Source of the DNA: JAULUH01 sp032111745
GTDB lineage: Bacteria; Chloroflexota; Anaerolineae; JAAEKA01
DNA: 20,312 nt
Assembly (NCBI GenBank): GCA_032111745.1
Contig: JAULUH010000394.1
Location: 1 to 20,312 of the forward strand
Reading direction: 5' to 3'
Positions 1 through 6,613 of the stretch are shown here, in pieces (position 1 is the first letter of the stretch; every line of letters begins with the position of its first letter). The notes under the pieces were generated by a model. It searched no databases and had not been told where the DNA came from. It worked only from the letters and a program-made list of their open reading frames with translations. Position numbers and translations under genes: made by a program.

Positions 1-1
1 C

Positions 2-436
2 ATGAAGGTGTTCGACCGTAGCCGGCCGACGGTGTCGGCGGCAGCGGTGGGGGTGGCCCGGCGGGCGCTGGAGGAGGCGGTGCGCTATGCGGGCGAGCGC
101 CACACCTTTGGCCGGCCGATCCACGAGCACCAGGGGGTGGCGTTCATGCTGGCCGAGATGGCGATGAACATCGAGGCGGCCCGGCTGCTGGTGCACAAGT
201 CGGCGTGGATGGTGGACCAGGAGATTTCCAACGTGATGGTGGCGGCCTTTGCCAAGGCCTTTGCCGCGGACACGGTGATGAAGGCGACGACAGACGCGGT
301 GCAGGTGTTCGGCGGCTACGGCTACAGCGCCGAGTACCCGGTGGAGAAGCTGATGCGCGACTCGAAGATCTACCAGATCTACGAGGGCACGTCGCAGATC
401 ATGCGCTATATTATCAGCCGCGAGCTGTATAAGTAG
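2..436 (+). CDS. Acyl-CoA dehydrogenase, C-terminal part (5' truncated by window edge)
   Basis: FAD-dependent acyl-CoA dehydrogenases oxidise acyl-CoA to trans-2-enoyl-CoA and pass electrons to ETF, in fatty-acid or branched-chain amino-acid breakdown in the cytoplasm. The visible 144 residues are the C-terminal helical domain only; the family is about 380 residues long, so roughly 60% lies off the left edge and the Met at position 2 is probably internal. Diagnostic segments are ERHTFGRPI (residues 32-40), QVFGGYGYSAEYPVEKLMRD (101-120) and IYEGTSQIMR (126-135). The Glu of YEGTSQI (residue 128) matches the catalytic base of the medium/short-chain group. The stop codon is TAG at 434-436, four bases before an assembly gap, so nothing can be said about what follows it directly. 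The family assignment is firm; the acyl-chain specificity cannot be read from this fragment. Confidence 0.95.
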   Translation: MKVFDRSRPTVSAAAVGVARRALEEAVRYAGERHTFGRPIHEHQGVAFMLAEMAMNIEAARLLVHKSAWMVDQEISNVMVAAFAKAFAADTVMKATTDAVQVFGGYGYSAEYPVEKLMRDSKIYQIYEGTSQIMRYIISRELYK

Positions 437-440
437 GCCG

Positions 441-450
441 NNNNNNNNNN
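441..450. other. Assembly gap (10 N)
   Basis: A run of ten N, probably a scaffolding placeholder of unknown true size. The right flank starts with a tandem duplicate of the 10-mer ccacgccaga (451-470). Synteny between the acyl-CoA dehydrogenase and the genes to the right depends on this join. Confidence 0.95.
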
Positions 451-563
451 CCACGCCAGACCACGCCAGACCATTCATGCCTGCGTTCGCGCCACGGACC
501 CCACACATGGGGTGATGTGCGCCCATTGAAAGCGGGCTTACTCGTGGATGGGGGCGATGTCGT

Positions 564-605
564 TACAATGGGAGGGCTGGAAGATCTGGTTGGTATACAG
601 GAGGT
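564..605 (+). promoter_or_regulatory. Possible -10 element and strong Shine-Dalgarno of the selenoprotein gene
   Basis: TACAAT at 564-569 resembles a sigma-70 -10 box, but no convincing -35 lies at normal distance (TTACTC at 538-543 is 20 bp away). AGGAGGT at 599-605 is a near-perfect Shine-Dalgarno just upstream of the ATG at 609. The ribosome site is solid; the promoter is tentative. Confidence 0.45.
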
Positions 606-608
606 CTG

Positions 609-1463
609 ATGAGGAGTGCAAGCGTGTGGCCCCGATCCCTTTGGCTGGTGGCGGCGCTGTTGGGCGTGGTGCTGGCAGTGAGCGCATGCGGTGGTGGAGC
701 GGAACCCACGGCTGCGCCGGCCGCGGCCCAGCCCACGGCGACGACCGCCGCAGTGGCCGAGGCGCCTACGGCGACTGCCCTGCCGCCAGCCACCAGCACG
801 CCCGTGCCACCCACAGTGGTGGCGACGGCGGCGACCGTCGCCACCGAGGTGGTGCCACCCACGGAAACACCGGCACCCACGGAAGCGCCGGCAGCCACGG
901 CAGCACCGGCGATCCTGGCGACGGTGGGCCAGACGGACCAGGGGTTGTACTTCACTGGCAGCCCTGATCCGGCGGCTTTGACGGTCGTCGACTACTCCGA
1001 TTTTCTCTGAGGTGCCTGCCGTGGATACGTGTTATCCACTGAGCCGCAGGTGATTGCCAATTACGCTGATACGGGCAAGATTCGCTACGTCTACTGGCCG
1101 GTGCTGGACCATGGGCCGACGCAGAAGACGTATGAGGCGGCGGAGTGCGCGGGCGAGCAGGGGGCAGCGCTGTTCTGGGAGATCCACGACCTGCTTTACG
1201 AGGAGCAGGACCGGCTGTGGCGTGCGGATACGGGCCTGTATGCCGAGTTCGCGCAGCGGGCCGGGGTGCCTGACCTGGACCGGTTCCGCCAGTGTTTGGA
1301 CAGTGGCCAGTATGCGGAGAAGACGCAGCAGCTGGACCGGCAGCGCCGCGGGGATAATATCCGGCTGCGGCCGACGTTTCTGATCGGCGAGCAGTTGATC
1401 CCGGGCGCGCAGAGCTACGAGCAGCTGGCGCAGTTCATCGACGCCGCGCTGGCCGCGCAATAG
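609..1463 (+). CDS. Lipoprotein with thioredoxin/DsbA-like domain; predicted selenoprotein (Sec at in-frame TGA 1008-1010)
   Basis: Read through one in-frame TGA, this gives 284 residues. Residues 1-27 form a lipoprotein signal peptide with a basic start, a hydrophobic core and the lipobox AVSAC (Cys27), so the protein should be anchored on the outer face of the membrane. Residues 28-115 are a low-complexity Thr/Pro/Ala tether. Residues 125-284 form a DsbA-like thioredoxin fold (Thioredoxin_4 type): VVDYSDFL, then TGA (134), then GACRGY. The TGA replaces exactly the first Cys of the CxxC motif, giving U-G-A-C with Cys137 as resolving residue. The rest is intact in the same frame: AAECAGEQGAALFWEIHDLLYEEQ-type helix, and RPTFLIG (253-259) with the presumed cis-Pro255. 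There is no frameshift and no other stop. A strong hairpin follows the TGA directly. The likely role is a surface thiol-disulfide or peroxide redox enzyme; the substrate is unknown. The alternative is a nonsense mutation that splits the gene into 609-1010 and a fragment reading from 1029. No Sec machinery lies in this window. Confidence 0.85.
1008..1050 (+). promoter_or_regulatory. Predicted bacterial SECIS element (UGA plus downstream stem-loop)
   Basis: Immediately after the TGA (1008-1010), GTGGATA (1021-1027) pairs perfectly with TATCCAC (1033-1039) around the 5-nt loop CGTGT (1028-1032). A second, lower helix pairs CCTGC (1015-1019) with GCAGG (1046-1050) across an asymmetric internal loop. 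The loop begins 17 nt after the UGA and has G as its second nucleotide. Both fit the published bacterial SECIS pattern: a small apical loop with a G among its first two bases, about 16-37 nt from the UGA. Such elements bind SelB and direct Sec insertion. The pairing is read by eye; no folding energy was computed. Confidence 0.75.
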
Positions 1464-1472
1464 GTTGAACCC

Positions 1473-1512
1473 GTCTACGTAGAGACGCAAGATTTTGCGT
1501 CTCTACGTAGAC
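1473..1512. repeat. Palindromic repeat copy 1 (extended arms)
   Basis: Perfect 18-bp arms (1473-1490 and 1495-1512) flank a 4-nt centre GATT. The core is CGTAGAGACGCAA and its complement, shared with seven other copies in the window. It begins 9 nt after the stop of the selenoprotein gene, so the transcript could fold there and help end or protect the mRNA, although no U-tract follows. The arms extend 5 bp further than in the other copies. Confidence 0.9.
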
Positions 1513-1518
1513 CTGGGA

Positions 1519-1545
1519 AGAGACGCAAGATCTTGCGTCTCTACG
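1519..1545. repeat. Palindromic repeat copy 2
   Basis: The perfect palindrome at 1519-1542 (AGAGACGCAAGA and its complement) is followed by ACG, lacking the left CGT of the full 30-bp unit. It lies 6 nt after copy 1. Confidence 0.85.
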
Positions 1546-1563
1546 GTCTGTGGCGGGGGTGGT

Positions 1564-1592
1564 TTGGGGCTGCAGGGGTTTCCGGGTATACT
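1564..1592 (+). promoter_or_regulatory. Candidate sigma-70-like promoter of the alpha/beta hydrolase
   Basis: TTGGGG (1564-1569) and TATACT (1587-1592) are 17 bp apart, and the predicted start leaves a leader of about 40 nt before the GTG at 1640. The position, just after the palindromes and before an unlinked gene, supports a new transcription unit. Confidence 0.45.
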
Positions 1593-1639
1593 CAGGGCCA
1601 GGCTGGTGGGATCATGGCGGCTGAGGAGGCTAGAAAACC

Positions 1640-2569
1640 GTGAACAGGGCTCTGGTAATCATCGGCGTGGTGCTGCTGGTGTTGCTGGCCGCCTACCTGG
1701 TGGCCAGCTGGTATTTCTCGGACATGATCGTCAAGTTCGACACTGATGATCTGGCGGAGGAACGGGCCGAGCACGGCGATCCGGCCGGCTATGGGCTACC
1801 GGCGCCGGAGGAGGTGCAGATCCCTGCGAATGGGGTTACCCTGGCCGGCTGGTATTTCGAGAACCCAGGGGAGGGAGACTGCGGGGTGGTGCTGATGCAC
1901 GGCATCACGGGGAGTCGCTACGGCATGCTCAAGTATGCGCCTCTGTTCTGGCCCCGGGGCTGCGATTTGCTGATCTACGACCATCGTTATCACGGTGGGA
2001 GCACGGGCGAGTATGGCACCTATGGCTTCTACGAGAAGCGGGATACCCTGGTCGCGCTGGAGTGGTTTGCGCAGCGCAGCGGGCTGCCTATCAATCGGAT
2101 CGGCATGATGGGCGAGAGCTATGGCGCGGCCACGGCCCTGGAGGCGGCCGCCCTGGAGCCGGGAGTGGCCTTTGTGGCTGCGGACTCGGCCTATGGCAGC
2201 CTGGAGGCCATCGTCGGGGAGCAGGCCGTGCAGCTGTTTGGCCCGGCGCTCCAGCCGCTGGTGCCCGGTGCGCTGGTCGTGGCCGGGCTACGGGCGGGGT
2301 TTGACACGGACCAGGTGGCGCCGGTGGAGATTGCGGGCGATATCCAGGTACCGGTGTTTCTCTCGCACTCGGCGACGGATGAGTACACCGTGCCCCGGCA
2401 CTCGGAGGAGATCTATGGGCAGCTGCGGGAGGCGGGATGCCATCGCCTGCACCTGACCGGCTGGGGCTCGAAGCATGCCGACTCGATTGACGACGATTTT
2501 GGGGCTTATCAGGCCCAGGTGGAGGAGTTCCTCAGCGCCTGCGTGCCGGGTTTTGGCGACGGTAGTTAA
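1640..2569 (+). CDS. Membrane-anchored alpha/beta hydrolase
   Basis: 309 residues. The GTG start is chosen because GAGGAGG (1623-1629) lies 10 nt upstream. Residues 3-25 form one hydrophobic segment (signal anchor), so the catalytic domain probably lies outside the cytoplasm. The alpha/beta-hydrolase landmarks are in order: oxyanion region HGITGSR (87-93), DHRYHGGSTGEYGTYG (114-129), nucleophile elbow GESYG (Ser160), acid Asp247 in SATDEYTVP, and His279 in GSKHADS. The layout resembles the BAAT/YfhR-like serine hydrolases with an N-terminal anchor. The triad appears intact, so an active esterase- or peptidase-like enzyme is expected, but the substrate is unknown. It converges on the SulP gene with a 45-bp gap holding one palindromic repeat. 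It has its own candidate promoter, so operon membership with the selenoprotein gene is doubtful. Confidence 0.9.
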   Translation: MNRALVIIGVVLLVLLAAYLVASWYFSDMIVKFDTDDLAEERAEHGDPAGYGLPAPEEVQIPANGVTLAGWYFENPGEGDCGVVLMHGITGSRYGMLKYAPLFWPRGCDLLIYDHRYHGGSTGEYGTYGFYEKRDTLVALEWFAQRSGLPINRIGMMGESYGAATALEAAALEPGVAFVAADSAYGSLEAIVGEQAVQLFGPALQPLVPGALVVAGLRAGFDTDQVAPVEIAGDIQVPVFLSHSATDEYTVPRHSEEIYGQLREAGCHRLHLTGWGSKHADSIDDDFGAYQAQVEEFLSACVPGFGDGS

Positions 2570-2584
2570 GGGGCCACACGCGCC

Positions 2585-2614
2585 CGTAGAGACGCAAGAT
2601 TTTGCGTCTCTACG
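2585..2614. repeat. Palindromic repeat copy 3, at a convergent gene junction
   Basis: A 30-bp unit (CGTAGAGACGCAA, then GATT, then the complement). It sits between the hydrolase stop (2569) and the SulP stop. The repeat's last base (2614) touches the SulP stop codon, TCA on the plus strand at 2615-2617. It may serve both transcripts as a 3' hairpin. Confidence 0.9.
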
Positions 2615-4321
2615 TCAGGGCGGGGACGCGGCGGGGGGCTGCGTGGGGACCAGGCCGGGCCCGGGCTCCTGGCCTAGCCAGCGATAGGCGTCGGCCAGGG
2701 CTTCGTTGACGGCCAGGCCTAGCTGGGGGTGGGCCAGGTAGATGTTCTCGCGGCCGATGATGTCCATGGTGCGGGTCTTGACCAGCTGGGCCTCGACCTC
2801 GGGGCCGATGCCCACCAACACCAGCTTGCTGTCGTGCGCTTTGAGCTCTGCTGCGTAGCGTTGCAGCACCGTGACGAAGGTGCTGCCGATCTCTGCGCGC
2901 CCCCGGAGTCCCAGCATGAGCACGGCGTTGGTGGTGTTGTCCAGGGTTGGCAGCATCTCCTCCAGGCTCTTGGCGGCGGCAAAGAACAGGCTGCCGTAGA
3001 CCTGGAGCATGGTCACCTGGTGGCTTGGTACTTCGCTGGGTAGCGTACGCTCCTCCGGGAACCCACCGGGCACGGGCACGAACTGGACGATGACGACCTT
3101 GTTGGACTGGCGAGCCACGTAGAGCAGGATGCTGAGGGCCACCCCGAGCAATACGGCATACTGGAGAGGGATGAACAGCGTGGCGACGAAGGTCAGGACC
3201 ATGACCGTGCCCGGCACGCGGCCGGTGTTCCAGACGGTGATGGCGGGCTGGATGCGCAAGCCCTGCACGCCGGCCACGATCAGCAGGGCGGCCAGGGCTG
3301 CCATGGGCACATAGCCGACGATGCCGCTGGCCACGAGGACGATGACGGCCACGAACAGGCCGGCGAGGATGTTGGTCCAGCGCGAGCGGGCGCCGGCGCT
3401 GAGGATCAGGGCGGTGCCCGAGATGGAACCTCCGGCCGGGATGCCGTTGACGAAGCTGGTGGCGAGGTTGGCGATGCCCTGGCCCAGGAAGTCGCGCGAG
3501 ACGTTGGGGTATTTGCCGTCGGGATTGGGGTAGCCCTGGCTGACCCCGGCGCCCTGGATCAGGCCGATGATGGCGACGGAAAGGGCCGGGATCAGCATGC
3601 GCGGTACCAGGGAGACGTCGGGGATGATCAGGTCGGGCAGGGAGCGGGGAATGGTGGCGATGTCGCCGACGGTCTTTACGGAATCCCAGCCCAGGAGGGC
3701 TGCCAGCGCTGTGGCGATGGCGATGGCCAGGATGAAGGCGAACTTGCGCAGAGGAGTAGCCAGGAAGAGCACGATCAGGCCGAGGGTGAGCAGGCCGATC
3801 ACTGTGGTGTACGGGTCCACCTGCAGAGGATGCAGCATCAGGTCCAGAGCCTGGGCCACTTTGTTCTGGAAGGCGCTGTCATAGCCGGTCAGATCGCCCA
3901 GTTGGCCCAGGATGATGAGCACGGCAATGCCGTTGAGGAAGCCCGTCATCACGGAGTTGGCCACGAAGCGGACGAGGAAGCCCAGCCGGAACACCCCGGC
4001 CAGCAGCTGAATGGCACCCACCAGAAGCACCAACACGACCAGGGCCTGGCCGCGCTCGAACTCCGGCACCGTGGCCAGACCCGCGGCCGTGGCCACCGAG
4101 AGCGCGCTGGTGGTGGAGACGTTCATGAACACCGAGCCCGTGAAGATGGCTCCCACGGGCACGGCGACCATCAGGGTGTAGATGCCCCACACGGGGTTGA
4201 CCGCAGCCAGCAGGGCATGGGCCATGGCCTGGGGCACGTTGACCACGGCAAAGGTCAGGGCGGCGACCAGGTCGGAATTCAGGTGCTCGCGGTTGGGCCG
4301 CAGGTGTTCCACGGTCTGCAT
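2615..4321 (-). CDS. SulP-family anion transporter with C-terminal STAS domain
   Basis: 568 residues, the usual size for bacterial SulP permeases, which carry sulfate, bicarbonate or other anions across the inner membrane. Residues 15-405 hold about 12-14 hydrophobic segments. Conserved SulP stretches are NVPQAMAHALLAAVNPVWGIYT (28-49), VFMNVSTTSALS (64-75), NSVMTGFLNGIAVLI (122-136) and GIPAGGSISGTALILSAGARS (293-313). Residues about 437-548 form a cytoplasmic STAS domain (MLQVYGSLFFAAAKSLEE and LMLGLRGRAEIGSTF). The tail is Pro-rich. The substrate cannot be told from sequence alone. The ATG at 4321 has only a weak ribosome site (GAAG about 12 nt upstream). The start lies 23 bp from the 45-bp tandem array, so any mRNA from upstream carries that array in its leader. 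The gene lies downstream of fhs on the same strand with a 247-bp gap, so it may be co-transcribed or separate. Confidence 0.95.
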   Translation of the reverse strand: MQTVEHLRPNREHLNSDLVAALTFAVVNVPQAMAHALLAAVNPVWGIYTLMVAVPVGAIFTGSVFMNVSTTSALSVATAAGLATVPEFERGQALVVLVLLVGAIQLLAGVFRLGFLVRFVANSVMTGFLNGIAVLIILGQLGDLTGYDSAFQNKVAQALDLMLHPLQVDPYTTVIGLLTLGLIVLFLATPLRKFAFILAIAIATALAALLGWDSVKTVGDIATIPRSLPDLIIPDVSLVPRMLIPALSVAIIGLIQGAGVSQGYPNPDGKYPNVSRDFLGQGIANLATSFVNGIPAGGSISGTALILSAGARSRWTNILAGLFVAVIVLVASGIVGYVPMAALAALLIVAGVQGLRIQPAITVWNTGRVPGTVMVLTFVATLFIPLQYAVLLGVALSILLYVARQSNKVVIVQFVPVPGGFPEERTLPSEVPSHQVTMLQVYGSLFFAAAKSLEEMLPTLDNTTNAVLMLGLRGRAEIGSTFVTVLQRYAAELKAHDSKLVLVGIGPEVEAQLVKTRTMDIIGRENIYLAHPQLGLAVNEALADAYRWLGQEPGPGLVPTQPPAASPP

Positions 4322-4344
4322 ACGTTTTTGTCTTCAAGCGATAG

Positions 4345-4554
4345 CGTGGAGACGCAAGATCTTGCGTCTCTACGCTGATGATGGATGAACGTAGAGACGC
4401 AAAATCTTGCGTCTCTACGCTGATGATGGATGAACGTAGAGACGCAAGATCTTGCGTCTCTACGCTGATGATGGATGAACGTAGAGACGCAAAATCTTGC
4501 GTCTTTACGCTGATGATGGATGAACGTAGAGACGCAAAATCTTGCGTCTCTACG
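4345..4554. repeat. Tandem array of five 30-bp palindromes with identical 15-bp linkers (45-bp period)
   Basis: Palindromes lie at 4345-4374, 4390-4419, 4435-4464, 4480-4509 and 4525-4554. Each reads CGTAGAGACGCAA-centre-complement, with single changes (GTGG at 4346-4349 in copy one; CTTTACG at 4503-4509 in copy four). The four linkers (4375-4389, 4420-4434, 4465-4479, 4510-4524) are identical: ctgatgatggatgaa. The centres alternate between AAGATCTT and AAAATCTT. The array fills nearly all of the fhs-SulP intergenic region. Because 45 is a multiple of 3, spurious open frames run through it on both strands. I see no transposase and no cas gene nearby. Confidence 0.95.
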
Positions 4555-4568
4555 GTTAGCGTAACGCG

Positions 4569-6332
4569 CTAGAACAACCCCAACACCTTGCCGTCGTCGT
4601 CCAGGTCCACGTTCATGTAGACCGGCTTGGAGGGCAGGCCGGGCATGGTGCGCATCTCGCCGCACAGGGGGTAGATGAAGCCGGCGCCGACGCTGGCCCG
4701 CACCTCGCGGATGGGCAGGGTGAAGCCGGTGGGCACCCCCTTCAGGGCCGGGTCATGGCTGAGGCTGAGATGGGTCTTGGCCATGCAGATGGGCAGGCCG
4801 CCGAAGCCGGCCTTTTCGTAGGCCGCGATCTGGGCGTTGGCCTCCGGGGTGTAGTCGACTCCGACCGCGCCGTACACCTTGGTGGCGATGGCCTCGATCT
4901 TCTGCTTGATGGGCACGTCCAGGGGATAGAGAAACTGGAAATTGCTGGGCTGCTCGCAGGCGCTGACCACGGCCTCGGCCAGCTCCACGGCACCCTCGCC
5001 GCCCCGGGCCCAGTGGTTGCTGGGCACGGCGGCGTAGGCGCCGGTCTCCTCGGCCAGGCGACGGATGAGGGCGACCTCGGCCGGGGTGTCGTATTTGAAC
5101 TGGTTGATGGCTACCACCACCGGAACGCCAAAGAGGTGGGCGATCTCGATGTGCTTGGCCAGGTTGGCGAAGCCGGCCTCCAACAGGGGCAGGTTCTCCT
5201 CGGTGTAGGCCTTGTCCAGGTCGCGGCCAGCCACGACCTTGGGCCCGCCGCCGTGCATCTTGAGGGCGCGAATGGTGGCGACCAGGACCACGACGCTGGG
5301 TACCAGGCCGGAGTAGCGGCACTTGATATCCATGAACTTTTCCATGCCGACGTCGGCGCCGAAGCCGGACTCCGTGACCACGTAGTCGGCCAGCTTGAGC
5401 GCGATCTGGTCGGCCAGGATGCTGCTGTTGCCGTGGGCGATGTTGGCAAAGGGGCCGGCGTGGACCAGGGCCGGGGTGCCCTCGATGGTCTGCATGAGGT
5501 TGGGCATGATGGCGTCGCGCATCAACACGGTCAAGGCCCCGGCCACGCCCAGCTGCTCGGCGGTCACCGGCTCCTTGCTGGTGTTCTGGCCGATGACGAT
5601 GCGGCCCAGGCGCTGGCGCATGTCCTTGAGGCTGGTGGTGAGGGCCAGGATGGCCATGACCTCGCTGGCCACGGCAATGTCGAAGCCGGCCGCGCGGGGG
5701 TAGCCATCGTCCTTCTTGCCCAGGCCGACGACGATGTTGCGCAGGGACCGGTCGTTGATGTCCATGACGCGGTTCCAGGTGATGGCGTAGGGGTCGATGT
5801 TGAGGGGGTCCAGGCCGGTGACCTCTTTGAAGCGCAGCCCGTAGTTGCGCTCGTGCATGAGGCGGGAGTCGATGGCCGCGGCTAGCAGGTTGTTGGCCGC
5901 GCTGACGGCGTGGATGTCGCCGGTCAGGTGGAGGTTGAAGTCCTCCATGGGGATGACCTGGCTGTAGCCGCCACCGGCGGCGCCGCCCTTGATGCTGAAG
6001 GTGGGGCCCTGGGAGGGCTGGCGGATGCAGGTGAAGACCTTCTTGCCCAGCTGGGCGCCCAGGGCCTGGCTGAGGCCGACGGTGGTGGTGGTCTTGCCCT
6101 CGCCCAGGGGGGTGGGCGTGATGGCGGTGACGTCGATGTATTTGCCCTGGGGGTGATCCTTGAACTTCTCCAGGACGTCCAGGTGGACCTTGGCCTTGTA
6201 CTTGCCGTGGAGGTCCAGGTCGTCCTCGGTCAGCGCGACCTGGGCTGCGATCTCCAGGATGGGCCGGATCGCGGCGGCCTGGGCGATCTCGATGTCGGTG
6301 GGAACAGGGTTCTTGTATTCGAACTTTGGCAT
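4569..6332 (-). CDS. fhs: Formate-tetrahydrofolate ligase
   Basis: 587 residues. The enzyme makes 10-formyl-THF from formate, THF and ATP, feeding purine, formyl-Met and C1 pathways; it is also a Wood-Ljungdahl methyl-branch enzyme. The start is placed at MPKFEYKNPVP because AAGGAG lies about 10 nt upstream; an in-frame extension to 6512 is rejected because it has no family-like sequence. The ATP loop TPLGEGKTTTTVGLSQA (74-90, Lys80) is intact. Further family hallmarks are RQPSQGPTFSIKGGAAGGGY, PMEDFNLHLTGDIHA, the C-terminal GEMRTMPGLPSKP and a terminal GLF. It is slightly longer than the common 555-560 residues. Transcription probably starts in the AT-richer stretch near 6430-6470. No other folate C1 gene is adjacent, so its pathway role here (formate assimilation or acetogenesis-type) is open. 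Confidence 0.97.
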   Translation of the reverse strand: MPKFEYKNPVPTDIEIAQAAAIRPILEIAAQVALTEDDLDLHGKYKAKVHLDVLEKFKDHPQGKYIDVTAITPTPLGEGKTTTTVGLSQALGAQLGKKVFTCIRQPSQGPTFSIKGGAAGGGYSQVIPMEDFNLHLTGDIHAVSAANNLLAAAIDSRLMHERNYGLRFKEVTGLDPLNIDPYAITWNRVMDINDRSLRNIVVGLGKKDDGYPRAAGFDIAVASEVMAILALTTSLKDMRQRLGRIVIGQNTSKEPVTAEQLGVAGALTVLMRDAIMPNLMQTIEGTPALVHAGPFANIAHGNSSILADQIALKLADYVVTESGFGADVGMEKFMDIKCRYSGLVPSVVVLVATIRALKMHGGGPKVVAGRDLDKAYTEENLPLLEAGFANLAKHIEIAHLFGVPVVVAINQFKYDTPAEVALIRRLAEETGAYAAVPSNHWARGGEGAVELAEAVVSACEQPSNFQFLYPLDVPIKQKIEAIATKVYGAVGVDYTPEANAQIAAYEKAGFGGLPICMAKTHLSLSHDPALKGVPTGFTLPIREVRASVGAGFIYPLCGEMRTMPGLPSKPVYMNVDLDDDGKVLGLF

Positions 6333-6440
6333 ATCTCTGACTCCTTCGTCGGTGAGGACTGGTGCCGTGGGGCTGCGAAGGCGCGCGCCCGGGACGGATT
6401 GGGTGGTTAGAGGGTATTGTACTATCAATTGGCGGGATTG

Positions 6441-6470
6441 AGTATGATTCAGCGCATATTTTGAGGGCAA
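6441..6470 (-). promoter_or_regulatory. Candidate promoter of fhs
   Basis: On the minus strand, TTGCCC (6465-6470) and CATACT (6441-6446) are 18 bp apart in an AT-richer island upstream of fhs, leaving a leader of about 100 nt. The matches are moderate only. Confidence 0.35.
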
Positions 6471-6550
6471 AAATCGCCGGCAAACCAAACGCGTGCATTG
6501 TCGCAATTGCATCGTAGGGGCATGCCCTCAACCAGCCTCAAACACCCCCC

Positions 6551-6590
6551 AACAAATAACGGCCGGGTCAACACGAACCCGGCCGCTTTG
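6551..6590. terminator. Intrinsic-type terminator between trxA and the fhs promoter region
   Basis: A perfect 9-bp GC stem (CGGCCGGGT at 6560-6568 with ACCCGGCCG at 6577-6585) has an 8-nt loop. On the minus strand it is followed by TTATTTGTT (6559-6551), a modest U-rich tail, as expected after trxA, whose stop is at 6614. On the plus strand CTTTGTTAT follows, so it could work both ways. Confidence 0.75.
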
Positions 6591-6613
6591 TTATCGCCGA
6601 TCAGTGCGCGGCG

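Noticed and set aside
499..512. Terminator hairpin CCCCA/TGGGG after the acyl-CoA dehydrogenase
   Set aside because: It has only 5 bp and no T-tract, and it lies beyond an assembly gap.
1008..1010. General reassignment of TGA to an amino acid in this organism
   Set aside because: TGA is the normal stop for several intact genes here (SulP, lipA, E2, the SGNH protein, pduO), so recoding must be local.
609..1463. Two separate genes or a pseudogene broken at TGA 1008
   Set aside because: The downstream part has no ribosome site at 1029, the domain is split in its active site, and the TGA falls on the catalytic Cys with a SECIS-like hairpin. Sec is the better reading, though not proven.
4345..4554. 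CRISPR array
   Set aside because: The repeated 30-mers are full palindromes and the 15-bp 'spacers' are all identical; no cas genes are nearby. It is a tandem palindrome array.
4378..4572. Repeat-protein gene reading MMDERRDAKSCVSTL units through the array
   Set aside because: The open frame exists only because the 45-bp period is a multiple of 3; similar frames run on the other strand, and there is no ribosome site or family resemblance.
4755..5885. Long open frames opposite fhs, and others opposite lipA, lpdA, obg and murF-alr
   Set aside because: They are antisense shadows of well-supported GC-rich genes, with Gly/Val/His- or Arg/Pro-rich sequences that match no family.
6333..6512. N-terminal extension of Fhs
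   Set aside because: The extra 60 residues do not resemble Fhs, and a good Shine-Dalgarno sits just before the ATG at 6332.
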